DNA of 64,000 nucleotides from Bin107 sp965221655. GTDB taxonomy: Bacteria > UBA8248. A program made the position numbers and the translations under genes. The number at the start of each line of letters is the position of its first letter. The first letter of the stretch is position 1. This document shows positions 34,632 to 41,897 of the stretch, piece after piece. Location of the stretch: the NCBI GenBank assembly GCA_965221655.1, contig OZ244906.1, positions 2,232,001 through 2,296,000 of the forward strand, given 5' to 3'. The notes under the pieces are model-generated. The model was not told the origin of the DNA. It did no database searches and saw only the letters and a list, made by a program, of their open reading frames with translations.

Positions 34632-35648
34632 GTGCCGGAGAAAAAAACCCCCGAAGCCGCCTCCCGCAAGGCGGCTCCCAAAAAGGCTCCGAAAAAGAAG
34701 CCCAAGGCCGATGTGCGCGGCTGGGCGCCCGGCGTCCCGAAGGAAAAGCCCAAGGGCAGAACCTACGACGGCCCGCTCAACGTGAACGCGAAGCCCAGGC
34801 GCGCGGACAGGATTTTCTTCGGAACCGGCGGCGTTCCGCACTCGACCAAGCCGCAGACCCACCCGGCGGCGGTGCGCAGGCTTCATGAGCTGGGGCTGGG
34901 CGTCTACGAGATGGAGTTCGTCCACGGCGTGCGCATCCGCCCCGAGACGTGCGAGGAGGTGCACGCCGCCCAGGCCGAGACCGGCGTGCGCGTAACCGCC
35001 CACGGCCCCTACTATGTGAACCTCTATTCGCTCGAGCCGCAAAAAGTGGAGGCGAGCCGAAAGCGCGTGCTCGACACCGCGCGCGCCTTGGCCGCATGCG
35101 GGGGAGACGGGGCGTGCTTCCACCCCGGCTTCTACCAAAAGCGCGATCCGCAGGAGGTATATGCCTTCATTCGGGATCAGATAGGGGACTTGGCCGACGT
35201 TCTCGAGGACGAGGGCTGCCGGGTGCGCCTCGACCCCGAGACGACGGGCAAGGGCAGCCAGTTCGGCTCGCTCGAGGAGATCGCGGACATGGGCGGAGAG
35301 CTCAAGGATAAGAACGTCGGCCTCACCATAGATTTCGCCCACATCCACGCACGCTCGGCGGGGGCGCACAACACCTATGAGGAGTTCGGCGCACAGCTCG
35401 AGCTCTTGCAGAACAAGATGGGTGCGGAGGCTCTCCGGACCATGCACGTCCACCTCTCGGGCATCGCCTACTCAGACAAGGGCGAGGCGCACCACCTCGA
35501 ACTCGACGAGTCGGACATGAACTATCCCGATCTTTTTCGCGCGCTCATCGATTTCGGCGTCGAGGCGCGGGTGGTATGCGAGAGTCCCGCGCTCGAATAC
35601 GACGCGCTCGTCATGCAGAAGGCCTACAGAAAACTGAACGGAAGCTGA
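34632..35648 (+). CDS. Endonuclease IV-like TIM-barrel protein with basic N-terminal tail
   Basis: Likely AP endonuclease of the xylose-isomerase-like TIM-barrel superfamily, 338 residues. Metal-ligand motifs typical of Nfo can be placed: AHGPYYVN, CFHPGFY, LDPETTGK, IDFAHIHAR, HVHLSG and a late CESP. The start is GTG 34632 with ggaggc five bases upstream. It gives an N-terminal tail of about 45 residues made mostly of Lys, Ala and Pro (KKAPKKKPK) before the barrel begins at RIFFGTGGVPHST. The tail resembles nucleic-acid-binding extensions of bacterial histone-like proteins. Closest type is the archaeal-like Nfo group. Confidence 0.8.
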   Translation: MPEKKTPEAASRKAAPKKAPKKKPKADVRGWAPGVPKEKPKGRTYDGPLNVNAKPRRADRIFFGTGGVPHSTKPQTHPAAVRRLHELGLGVYEMEFVHGVRIRPETCEEVHAAQAETGVRVTAHGPYYVNLYSLEPQKVEASRKRVLDTARALAACGGDGACFHPGFYQKRDPQEVYAFIRDQIGDLADVLEDEGCRVRLDPETTGKGSQFGSLEEIADMGGELKDKNVGLTIDFAHIHARSAGAHNTYEEFGAQLELLQNKMGAEALRTMHVHLSGIAYSDKGEAHHLELDESDMNYPDLFRALIDFGVEARVVCESPALEYDALVMQKAYRKLNGS

Positions 35649-35691
35649 AGCCGACTTTCTCTAAAACGCACTGGAAACAAGGAGCGCCACC

Positions 35692-37062
35692 ATGACCATC
35701 GTGGAGCAGATTGCGGCGTTCGCCGCCGAGAGAACCTTCGACGACCTGAGCGAGGAGGTGCGCACGCAGGCCAAGACCCTGATGCTCGACACCATCGGCT
35801 GCGCCATCGGCTCGCTCGGGGCCGAGCCCGTGGAAATGTTGCGCGCGCAGACGGAGGACTTCGGCGGCGCGCCCCACTGCACCCTCATCGGCGGCGGCAA
35901 AACCGCCCCCGACCAGGCGGCGTTCTACAACACCGCGCTGATTCGCTATCTCGATTTTAACGACGGCTTCATGGGGAAACTCGCCACCTCGCATCCGAGC
36001 GACAACGGGGGCGCCGTGATGGCGGCGGCGGAATACGCGGACGCGAGCGGGGCGGAGTTTCTGACGGCGCTCGCCGTCGCCTACGAGGTGCAGTGCCGCC
36101 TGTGCGACGCCGCACCTTATGAAAAACGCGGCTTCGACCAGCCGATGGCGGGTGCTTACGCAGTGGCGGCGGGCGCGTCGCGCGCCCTGGGGCTGGACGC
36201 CGGAAGGGCCGCCCACGCCGTCGCGCTGAGCGGCGTGCGCCAAAACCCCCTGCTCATCACGCGCACGGGCGAGCTCTCCCACTGGAAGGGCTTCGCCTAC
36301 GCCGCTGCGTGCCACACCGGGGTGCACGCGACGTTTCTGGCCATGCGCGGATTGACGGGCCCCCTCCTGCTGGTGGAGGGTCCTCTGGGCGTTTTTGAAT
36401 CGGTGACGGGGGAGTTCGAGGTCGACTGGTCGGACACCGGCCTGCGCAAGATGCTCGAAATCAGCGTGAAGCGCTACAACGCGGGTCTGCACTCCCAGAC
36501 GGCCATCGAGGGAGTCATCGACATGAAGCGCGCGCACGGCTTTGCGCCCGGCGACGTCGAGGACGTGGAGATCGGCATCTACGAGCGGGCCTACTTCATC
36601 ATGGGCGAGGGCAAGGCGGGCGCGCGCGAGAACGTGCTGAACAAGGAGACGGCCGACCACAGCCTGCCCTACGTGCTTGCAGCCGCCATCATCGACGAGC
36701 AGGTTCTGCCCGCCCAGTACGAGGAGGCGCGCATCCGCGCGGACGACGTGCAGGCTCTCCTCAAGAAGGTGCGCACCACAAATTCTGATGAGATGACGGC
36801 GCGCTACCCCGCGCACTCGCCCGTGCGCATCACCATCACCCTCAGGGGCGGCGAGAAGCTCACGCTCGACAAGCCCGCCTGGGAGGGGCATTTCTCCACC
36901 CCGATGGGCCGGGCGACGGTGAGCGAGAAGTTCGAGGCGCTCGCCGAAGCCCACGCGGACGCTTCGCTGCGCGCGGAAATCGCAGACGCCGTCCTGGGGC
37001 TCGAGTCGATTCGCGTGCGCGAGCTCACGGCCCTGCTCGAGCGGGTGAACACGCCGAAGTAG
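35692..37062 (+). CDS. MmgE/PrpD family protein
   Basis: Probable dehydratase or isomerase of the 2-methylcitrate dehydratase (PrpD)/cis-aconitate decarboxylase fold, 456 residues. MLDTIGCAIGSLGAEPVEML, the FNTALIRYLDFND-type segment and GFDQPMAGAYAVAAGASRALGLD fit the family. It lacks adjoining prpB/prpC genes, so the methylcitrate cycle is not supported here and the substrate is open. ATG 35692 has an aaggag site. The gene ends 50 bases before the selenoprotein-like glutaredoxin. Confidence 0.85.
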   Translation: MTIVEQIAAFAAERTFDDLSEEVRTQAKTLMLDTIGCAIGSLGAEPVEMLRAQTEDFGGAPHCTLIGGGKTAPDQAAFYNTALIRYLDFNDGFMGKLATSHPSDNGGAVMAAAEYADASGAEFLTALAVAYEVQCRLCDAAPYEKRGFDQPMAGAYAVAAGASRALGLDAGRAAHAVALSGVRQNPLLITRTGELSHWKGFAYAAACHTGVHATFLAMRGLTGPLLLVEGPLGVFESVTGEFEVDWSDTGLRKMLEISVKRYNAGLHSQTAIEGVIDMKRAHGFAPGDVEDVEIGIYERAYFIMGEGKAGARENVLNKETADHSLPYVLAAAIIDEQVLPAQYEEARIRADDVQALLKKVRTTNSDEMTARYPAHSPVRITITLRGGEKLTLDKPAWEGHFSTPMGRATVSEKFEALAEAHADASLRAEIADAVLGLESIRVRELTALLERVNTPK

Positions 37063-37112
37063 GCTGCGCGCCAGGCGCGGCCTGCGCCGCCATGAGGAAA
37101 GGGGAATCTGCT

Positions 37113-37358
37113 ATGGAACCAAAAGAGGTGACGGTCTATTCCTCCTCGCTGTGAGCGCCGTGCAAGGCGGTGAGAGAGTTTCTCTCCCATCACGGCGTGG
37201 CCCACACCGAAAAACTCGTCGACCGCGACGAGGAAGCACTCGAGGAGCTCTTCCGCCGGGCGAACATGCGCGCCACGCCCGTCGTCTTCGTGGGCGAGGA
37301 GAAGGTGGTCGGCTTCGATAAGGCGCGGCTCGAAGCGCTGCTGGGCATCTCGGCTTAA
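37113..37358 (+). CDS. Glutaredoxin-like protein with in-frame TGA: probable selenoprotein (UxxC)
   Basis: Reading from ATG 37113, with an aaagggga-type site seven bases upstream, the frame is M-E-P-K-E-V-T-V-Y-S-S-S-L, then TGA at 37152-37154, then A-P-C-K-A-V and on to TAA at 37356-37358. With TGA as selenocysteine the protein has 81 residues and a U14-A-P-C17 redox motif exactly where glutaredoxins have CxxC. The part after TGA is a normal glutaredoxin fold (VREFLSHHGVAH; ATPVVFVGEEKVVGFDKARL, with the cis-proline TPVV). Reading through by selenocysteine is far more likely than decay, because the frame and fold are intact on both sides. Selenium machinery genes are not in this window, so this remains an inference. 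Confidence 0.8.
37172..37186 (+). promoter_or_regulatory. Candidate bacterial SECIS hairpin
   Basis: GAGAGA (37172-37177), loop GTT (37178-37180) and TCTCTC (37181-37186) form a perfect 6-bp stem, with the apical loop starting 23 bases after the TGA and opening with G. Bacterial SECIS elements lie inside the coding region just after UGA with a G-containing apical loop at similar distances. A second small stem, CGCC/GGCG (37156-37159 with 37166-37169), lies between and might stack below it. SelB recognition cannot be confirmed by eye. Confidence 0.5.
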
Positions 37359-37367
37359 GGAGTCGGC

Positions 37368-37382
37368 GGCGCGATTCGCGCC
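37368..37382 (+). repeat. Palindromic hairpin after the glutaredoxin-like gene
   Basis: GGCGCGA-T-TCGCGCC is a perfect 15-base inverted repeat ten bases after the glutaredoxin stop, without a following T-run. It could end or stabilise the upstream transcript and marks the boundary before the A+T-rich cassette. Confidence 0.4.
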
Positions 37383-37401
37383 CGAAGAGAATGCGGAATT
37401 T

Positions 37402-37430
37402 TTGACAAAAACGCGAAAAAATGCTAGAAA
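37402..37430 (+). promoter_or_regulatory. Promoter of the A+T-rich three-gene cassette
   Basis: A perfect TTGACA (37402-37407) is followed after 17 bases by TAGAAA (37425-37430), preceded by TGC. It lies 114 bases before the first ATG (37544), in A+T-rich sequence (the row 37381-37440 is 23/60 G+C by hand count). No operator dyad was recognised in the leader. Confidence 0.55.
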
Positions 37431-37543
37431 AAGTACCTCACAAAAGCACAAAAGTATTTACTTGAAGAGTTGTTCGTTGAGCCTGCATGCACTACATTGT
37501 GCAAGGGCGTTCAGCCGTCGGATCATACTTTCAGGGTCGTTTC

Positions 37544-37861
37544 ATGACAGATCAACCAAGAAACCAGCAGATTCAAGTCAGATTTGTTCCCGTTTCTGGC
37601 GACAAGCCCCAAGAAGAAGTGTATGCAAATGTAATAAATGTCTCGCATACCCCTTGGGATTTCACGCTAAGGTTTTGTTGTGCATCAATGCCTAATGAGA
37701 ATGAGATTGATCAGGCAAAAGCAAAAGATGGAAAAATGGAGCTGCCGGCCCCCCAAGTTGCCGCAATAAAAGTTTCTCCGCGTGTTGCAAATGAGATTGT
37801 CGAAGTTCTGCAATCACAGATAAGAGCTCACAAGGCTAATTTTGAAAGCACGGAAGAATAA
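37544..37861 (+). CDS. DUF3467-like small protein, first gene of the cassette
   Basis: A 105-residue protein with the pattern of DUF3467: an early YANVINVSHTPWDFTLRFCC, then VAAIKVSPRVANEIVEVLQSQIRAHKANFE near the end. The family's role is not known. ATG 37544 is preferred over an in-frame ATG at 37487 because the conserved part begins after it. The gene is A+T-rich (37681-37740 is 22/60 G+C) compared with about two thirds G+C in its neighbours, suggesting transfer. It ends three bases before the next gene, so the two are coupled. Confidence 0.65.
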   Translation: MTDQPRNQQIQVRFVPVSGDKPQEEVYANVINVSHTPWDFTLRFCCASMPNENEIDQAKAKDGKMELPAPQVAAIKVSPRVANEIVEVLQSQIRAHKANFESTEE

Positions 37862-37864
37862 CGC

Positions 37865-38593
37865 ATGTTGAAATCACTTGGAACGACAAGTTTCACTTTT
37901 CCATCTAAGTTTGATGGAAAAAGTTCCCCAAAAGCACATAAGGTTTTGTGGGATGACTTGGTGGACAAGCAAGAAATATTAGTTATTTGCTACAGTTCCG
38001 AAATGTCGTCGATTAATGTGCCGACTGAGTGCTTGTGGAGCACTTCACGTCCGGGGTTTTCTCTTGCACGTGCCGCGACGAAGGAAGAACTCGCCCACAC
38101 CGCACGCACGCTGGCGGGCGAGTTTACCATCAATGAGGCGACCATCCCCCCAATCTTTACGAAGGCGGACGGCACTAATTTTTTAGATTCGCTTTCATTG
38201 TATAACGAGCCACGAATAGATGTTCTTGTAGGCAATGCTGAAATATTGAATCGCGATCTCCTCGACCAAATCAAAAAACTCGAACAAACTCCTGAGGAGC
38301 AGCGCTGGCCCGAGGCGACTTGGCCCGATGCGCAGGCGTTCAAGGACGCGGAGATATTCGCCCGCAAACTTCCCCTGAATGAGATTCCCGTCCCCGACGT
38401 CGGTCTGGCCGACGACGGCGAGGTGAATTTTCTTTGGAAACAAGGCGACGTGCACGTCGATCTCGGCTTCTACGGCACGGGTGCCTATTCATACTTTGCG
38501 CAAGGCGAGGACGGCCGCTCCCACGAGGGCGAAGAAATATCTGCATCCGAAGGTCTGCCCCGCGAAATTGTAGCGTTGTTTACCACACCATAG
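37865..38593 (+). CDS. Hypothetical protein, second gene of the cassette
   Basis: A 242-residue soluble protein I do not recognise. The first half (VLWDDLVDKQEILVICYSSE; REMAINDER without a known motif) is encoded by A+T-rich sequence. The last 90 residues contain WPEATWPDAQAF, EIPVPDVGLADDGEVNFLW and LGFYGTGAYSYFAQG, which has the look of a small beta-rich domain ending in ASEGLPREIVALF, and are encoded by G+C-rich sequence. The change in composition falls near 38080. No signal peptide or membrane helix is seen. It begins three bases after the DUF3467-like gene and ends four bases before the third gene. Confidence 0.6.
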   Translation: MLKSLGTTSFTFPSKFDGKSSPKAHKVLWDDLVDKQEILVICYSSEMSSINVPTECLWSTSRPGFSLARAATKEELAHTARTLAGEFTINEATIPPIFTKADGTNFLDSLSLYNEPRIDVLVGNAEILNRDLLDQIKKLEQTPEEQRWPEATWPDAQAFKDAEIFARKLPLNEIPVPDVGLADDGEVNFLWKQGDVHVDLGFYGTGAYSYFAQGEDGRSHEGEEISASEGLPREIVALFTTP

Positions 38594-38597
38594 CGTT

Positions 38598-39101
38598 TTG
38601 CAAGCCCCCTCTCTGCATCTCGACGAGAAAGTAAGTGCCGCGCCCGGAATTTCCCCTGGCGTCGTCGAAGACGAAGAATTTCTCTTGCGGGAGATGTTCA
38701 ACCCTCAGCACGTCAAGAACGGGGAAGTTCTCACAAGAGCGGTACCGGTGCAAGATTTGTTGCAGAGGGGTTTTTCCGTTCATCGAATCAAGCACACCTC
38801 TATGGAATGCATCAAAAAATCCGTGGAAGAGCGACTCTCGAGGCCCAGAACAGACGAACCCTGGAGAGACGAGGGCGTGGCGAAGATGAAGACCTTGGAG
38901 GTGCGCCGTCTTTGCGTGAAGGAGGCCAGGGCGTTCGTCGTCATTGACACGGCAATTGAGGAAAACCCCGGGCACGCGAGCATATATGCTGCCACCCCCG
39001 AAAAAGGCGAAGCACACGTGCGCAGGCTCAGGCACTTGCTCATACCTCTCCTTCAGGAGAGGATGTCTCTGGAAGAAGCCTACGCGGGCACGGTTGCCTA
39101 G
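38598..39101 (+). CDS. Hypothetical protein, third gene of the cassette
   Basis: A 167-residue protein from TTG 38598, four bases after the previous stop. Visible segments are EDEEFLLREMFNPQHVKNGEVLTRAVPVQDLLQRGFSVHR (a conserved-looking block with His and Asn residues), then RRLCVKEARAFVVIDTAIEENPGHASIYAATP, whose ENPGHA might hold a catalytic or metal-binding His, and a helical C-terminus. I recognise no family. The tight spacing places it in one transcript with the two upstream genes. The composition is intermediate between the cassette start and the surrounding genome. Confidence 0.55.
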   Translation: MQAPSLHLDEKVSAAPGISPGVVEDEEFLLREMFNPQHVKNGEVLTRAVPVQDLLQRGFSVHRIKHTSMECIKKSVEERLSRPRTDEPWRDEGVAKMKTLEVRRLCVKEARAFVVIDTAIEENPGHASIYAATPEKGEAHVRRLRHLLIPLLQERMSLEEAYAGTVA

Positions 39102-39179
39102 TCATTTCGCGTGGATTGGTATAAAATCCCGCCGTTCGTGAGGAGCGTTCGTTATTCGTTTCCACTGTGGAGATTCGTT

Positions 39180-40136
39180 TTGGCGCAGCGCGATTTTGAC
39201 ATCATCATCATCGGAGCGGGGCCGGCCGGGCTGACGGCGGGGCTCTACACCGCACGCTCGAAGCTGAACGTGGTTTGCTACGAGAAGCTCGCCCCGGGCG
39301 GGGAGATTCTCAACACCGAGCACGTGGAGGACTATCCCGGCTTCGAGCTGGTGGGCGGGCAGGAGTTGGCCGCCAAGTTTACCGACCACGCCATGAAGTT
39401 CGGTCTGCGGATAGAGATGGAAGAGGTAACCGAGGTGCGCAAGGACGGCGAGGATTTCGTCGTCGTGACCGACATGGGCGTGCGCCGCTGCGGGGCGGTC
39501 ATCTACACGCCCGGCGGCTACCCGAGGAAGCTCGCCATTCCGGGCGAGGAGGAATACGCGGGCAAGGGCGTGAGCTACTGCGCGCTGTGCGACGGCGCGT
39601 TCTTCCAGGACGAGGTGATAACCGTCGTGGGCGGGGGGAACAGCGCGGTCGAAGAGGGCCAGTTTCTCACCAAGTACGGCACGAAGGTCTACCTCATCCA
39701 CCGCAGGGATCAGTTTCGCGCCCACGCCGTGCTGATGGACAGGGTGCGGGAGAACCCCAAGATGGAGATCATCACCGACCACGTGGCCGAGGAAGTGGTG
39801 GGCGACGGCAAGGAGATGCGCAAACTCCGCATCCGCAACGTCAAGACCGACGAAACGAGCGAACTCGACGCCACGGGCCTGTTCGTCTTCATCGGTTTCA
39901 TTCCGAACACGGATTTGATAAAAGATCCCGTCGAGAAGGACGAGAGCGGCTTCATCATCACCGATCAGAAAATGGAGACGAACGTTCCCGGCCTGTTCGT
40001 GGCGGGCGATTGCCGCAGCCAGTTGATTCGCCAGATCACGAACGCATCGGGGGACGCGACGACGGCGGCGGTGGCGGCCGAGAAGTATCTCGAGGCGCAG
40101 GAAGAGGCCAAAAAACGGGCCGCGGCGGCCTCCTAG
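39180..40136 (+). CDS. trxB: Thioredoxin reductase-like FAD protein
   Basis: Low-molecular-weight thioredoxin reductase type flavoprotein, 318 residues from TTG 39180. It has the FAD motif IIIIGAGPAGLTAGLYTARS, the redox pair C134/C137 in YCALCDGAFF (usual form CATC), the NAD(P)H motif VVGGGNSAVEEG, and a C-terminal GLFVAGDCRSQLIRQITNASGDA. A GTG at 39111 would add 23 residues without homology; gtggag at 39167-39172 suits 39180. A role in reducing thioredoxin or the nearby selenoglutaredoxin is possible. The next gene encodes a ferredoxin-like protein 15 bases away. Confidence 0.85.
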   Translation: MAQRDFDIIIIGAGPAGLTAGLYTARSKLNVVCYEKLAPGGEILNTEHVEDYPGFELVGGQELAAKFTDHAMKFGLRIEMEEVTEVRKDGEDFVVVTDMGVRRCGAVIYTPGGYPRKLAIPGEEEYAGKGVSYCALCDGAFFQDEVITVVGGGNSAVEEGQFLTKYGTKVYLIHRRDQFRAHAVLMDRVRENPKMEIITDHVAEEVVGDGKEMRKLRIRNVKTDETSELDATGLFVFIGFIPNTDLIKDPVEKDESGFIITDQKMETNVPGLFVAGDCRSQLIRQITNASGDATTAAVAAEKYLEAQEEAKKRAAAAS

Positions 40137-40151
40137 GGCGAGGAGAGAGAG

Positions 40152-40700
40152 ATGGAGTTTGCCAGAGGGATCAAGAAGTTCTTTCTCTGGGACATCGTGA
40201 AGGGCATGTCCGCCACGCTGCAGCATTTGTTCAAAAAGCCCGTCACCCTGCAATACCCCAACGAGAGGTGGGAGCCGCCCGAGCGGTTCCGCGGCTTTTT
40301 GGGGCTCACGCGCGACTTCAAGACGGGCGAGGAGTTGTGCATCGGCTGCCTCAACTGCGAGAAGGCCTGCCCGGTGGATTGCATCACCATCGTCACGGCG
40401 GGCAAGGGCCGCGAGATGTACGCCAAGGAGTTCTACATCGACTACATGCGCTGCATGTACTGCGGGCTGTGCACCGAGGCGTGCCCCACGACGCCGAAGT
40501 CCATCGTCCACACCCACCAGTACGAGACGCCGGGCTATTTCCGCGACGATCTGGTGTATGAAAAAGAACGCCTCTACGACGTCTGGGAAAAAGAGGTGAA
40601 CTACGCCGGCCCCAGACCCTGGGGCAAGCTGTTCGGCCTCAGAAACCAGGAAGCCGACATGCGCCCCGAAGCCCCCGCCGAGACGGCCCCCGCCGAATAG
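40152..40700 (+). CDS. nuoI: NuoI-like 2x[4Fe-4S] ferredoxin protein
   Basis: Resembles NADH:quinone oxidoreductase subunit I, the peripheral-arm subunit with two [4Fe-4S] clusters. The 182 residues include an amphipathic N-terminus (FFLWDIVKGMSATLQHLFKK), VTLQYPNE, and two ligand sets CIGCLNCEKACP and CMYCGLCTEACP. In most genomes nuoI lies inside the nuo operon; here no other nuo gene adjoins it, so this may be a separate or extra copy. ATG 40152 has an aggaga site. It directly follows the thioredoxin-reductase-like gene. Confidence 0.85.
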   Translation: MEFARGIKKFFLWDIVKGMSATLQHLFKKPVTLQYPNERWEPPERFRGFLGLTRDFKTGEELCIGCLNCEKACPVDCITIVTAGKGREMYAKEFYIDYMRCMYCGLCTEACPTTPKSIVHTHQYETPGYFRDDLVYEKERLYDVWEKEVNYAGPRPWGKLFGLRNQEADMRPEAPAETAPAE

Positions 40701-40724
40701 CGGGTCTCCCCCGGCGAGCCTCCC

Positions 40725-41897
40725 TTGAGCCTCCATACGGCGGATTTCGACGAAATACGCGCAGGCCGCGTTACGGACGTCTACTTCGAGCGCACGCACG
40801 CGATTCTCGAAGCCAGGAACGTCCGCAAGCGCGTGCGCGCGGAGTTCTCGGCAAAGTCGCTTCCGGGCGGTTGGGCGGTGTTCACCGGCCTCGAGGAAAT
40901 CCTGAGCCTGCTCGAGGGTTTTCCTCTCGACGTGCGCGCCGTGCCGGAAGGGACGGTATTCAAACCCGCACAACCCGTTCTCGAAATCGAGGGCGTCTAC
41001 AACGATTTCTGCAAGCTCGAAACTCCCGTGCTCGGGCTGATGTGCCAGGCGAGCGGCGTCGCCACCAAGGCGGCGCGCTGCCGCATCGCGGCGGGCGAGA
41101 GGCGGCTCGTGAGCTTCGGTGCGCGGAGGATGCACCCCGCCGTCGCGCCCATGGTCGAACGCGCCGCCTACGTGGGCGGCTGCGACGGCGTGGCCCTCGT
41201 AAAAGGGGCGGAGCTTTTGGAGATTCCCGCCGCGGGCACCATGCCCCACGCACTGGTGATTCTCCTGGAAGGCCTCGTGCCCGCGCTCCGGGCGTTCGAT
41301 GAGGTCATCGAGCCCGAGGTGGGGCGCGTCGCGCTGGTGGATACCTTTGGCGACGAGAAGTTCGAGGCCTTAGAGGCCGCGCGTGCGCTCACCGATCGCC
41401 TCTCCGCCGTACGGATTGACACGCCCGCCTCGCGCCGGGGCAACCTGGCGCAGATACTCGACGAGGTCCGCTGGGAGCTCGACCGGGCGGGTTTCCCCGG
41501 CGTTAAGCTCTTCGTGAGCGGCGGCATCGACGAGCAGCGGATTGTGGAACTCAACCCCTACGTGGACGGCGGCTATGGGGTGGGCACCTCCATCAGCTCC
41601 GCGGCCACGATTGATTTTTCGATGGACATCGTCGAGGTGGAGGGCGCGGCCGTTGCCAAGCGCGGAAAACACTCGGGCGCCAAACATCTGCTGCGCTGCC
41701 GCGACTGCGGGAGCGAGCGCGTCATCCCCGCCGACAAACCCTACGGAGACTGCGCCTCCTGCGGCGGGACGATGGAGCAGTTGCTCGCCGGCGTCATGAG
41801 CGCAGGGGCGCCCGCGAAATCCCCCCCCTCGGCCCAAGAGATAAGAGACTACGTTTTGCGCCAAATCCACCGCGTGGGGCTGGAGCCCTCCGCGTGA
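40725..41897 (+). CDS. Nicotinate phosphoribosyltransferase with C-terminal zinc ribbon
   Basis: Preiss-Handler NAD salvage enzyme forming nicotinate mononucleotide from nicotinate and PRPP. The 390 residues match the shorter archaeal-like NAPRTase group: SFGARRMHPAVAP, VDTFGDEKFEAL, and VSGGIDEQRIVEL followed by YGVGTSIS. A C-terminal segment has two CxxC pairs, CRDCGS and CASCG, about 22 residues apart, typical of a zinc ribbon found in some members of this group. The start is TTG 40725. The stop overlaps the DHH gene by four bases. Confidence 0.85.
   Translation: MSLHTADFDEIRAGRVTDVYFERTHAILEARNVRKRVRAEFSAKSLPGGWAVFTGLEEILSLLEGFPLDVRAVPEGTVFKPAQPVLEIEGVYNDFCKLETPVLGLMCQASGVATKAARCRIAAGERRLVSFGARRMHPAVAPMVERAAYVGGCDGVALVKGAELLEIPAAGTMPHALVILLEGLVPALRAFDEVIEPEVGRVALVDTFGDEKFEALEAARALTDRLSAVRIDTPASRRGNLAQILDEVRWELDRAGFPGVKLFVSGGIDEQRIVELNPYVDGGYGVGTSISSAATIDFSMDIVEVEGAAVAKRGKHSGAKHLLRCRDCGSERVIPADKPYGDCASCGGTMEQLLAGVMSAGAPAKSPPSAQEIRDYVLRQIHRVGLEPSA

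Noticed and set aside
35692..37062. Methylcitrate cycle locus around the PrpD-family gene.
   Set aside because: No prpB, prpC or acnD lies next to it.
37152..37154. TGA in the glutaredoxin frame as a sequencing error or pseudogene stop.
   Set aside because: The fold continues intact after TGA and the TGA is exactly at the redox Cys position, where selenocysteine is known; error remains possible and is stated as a test.
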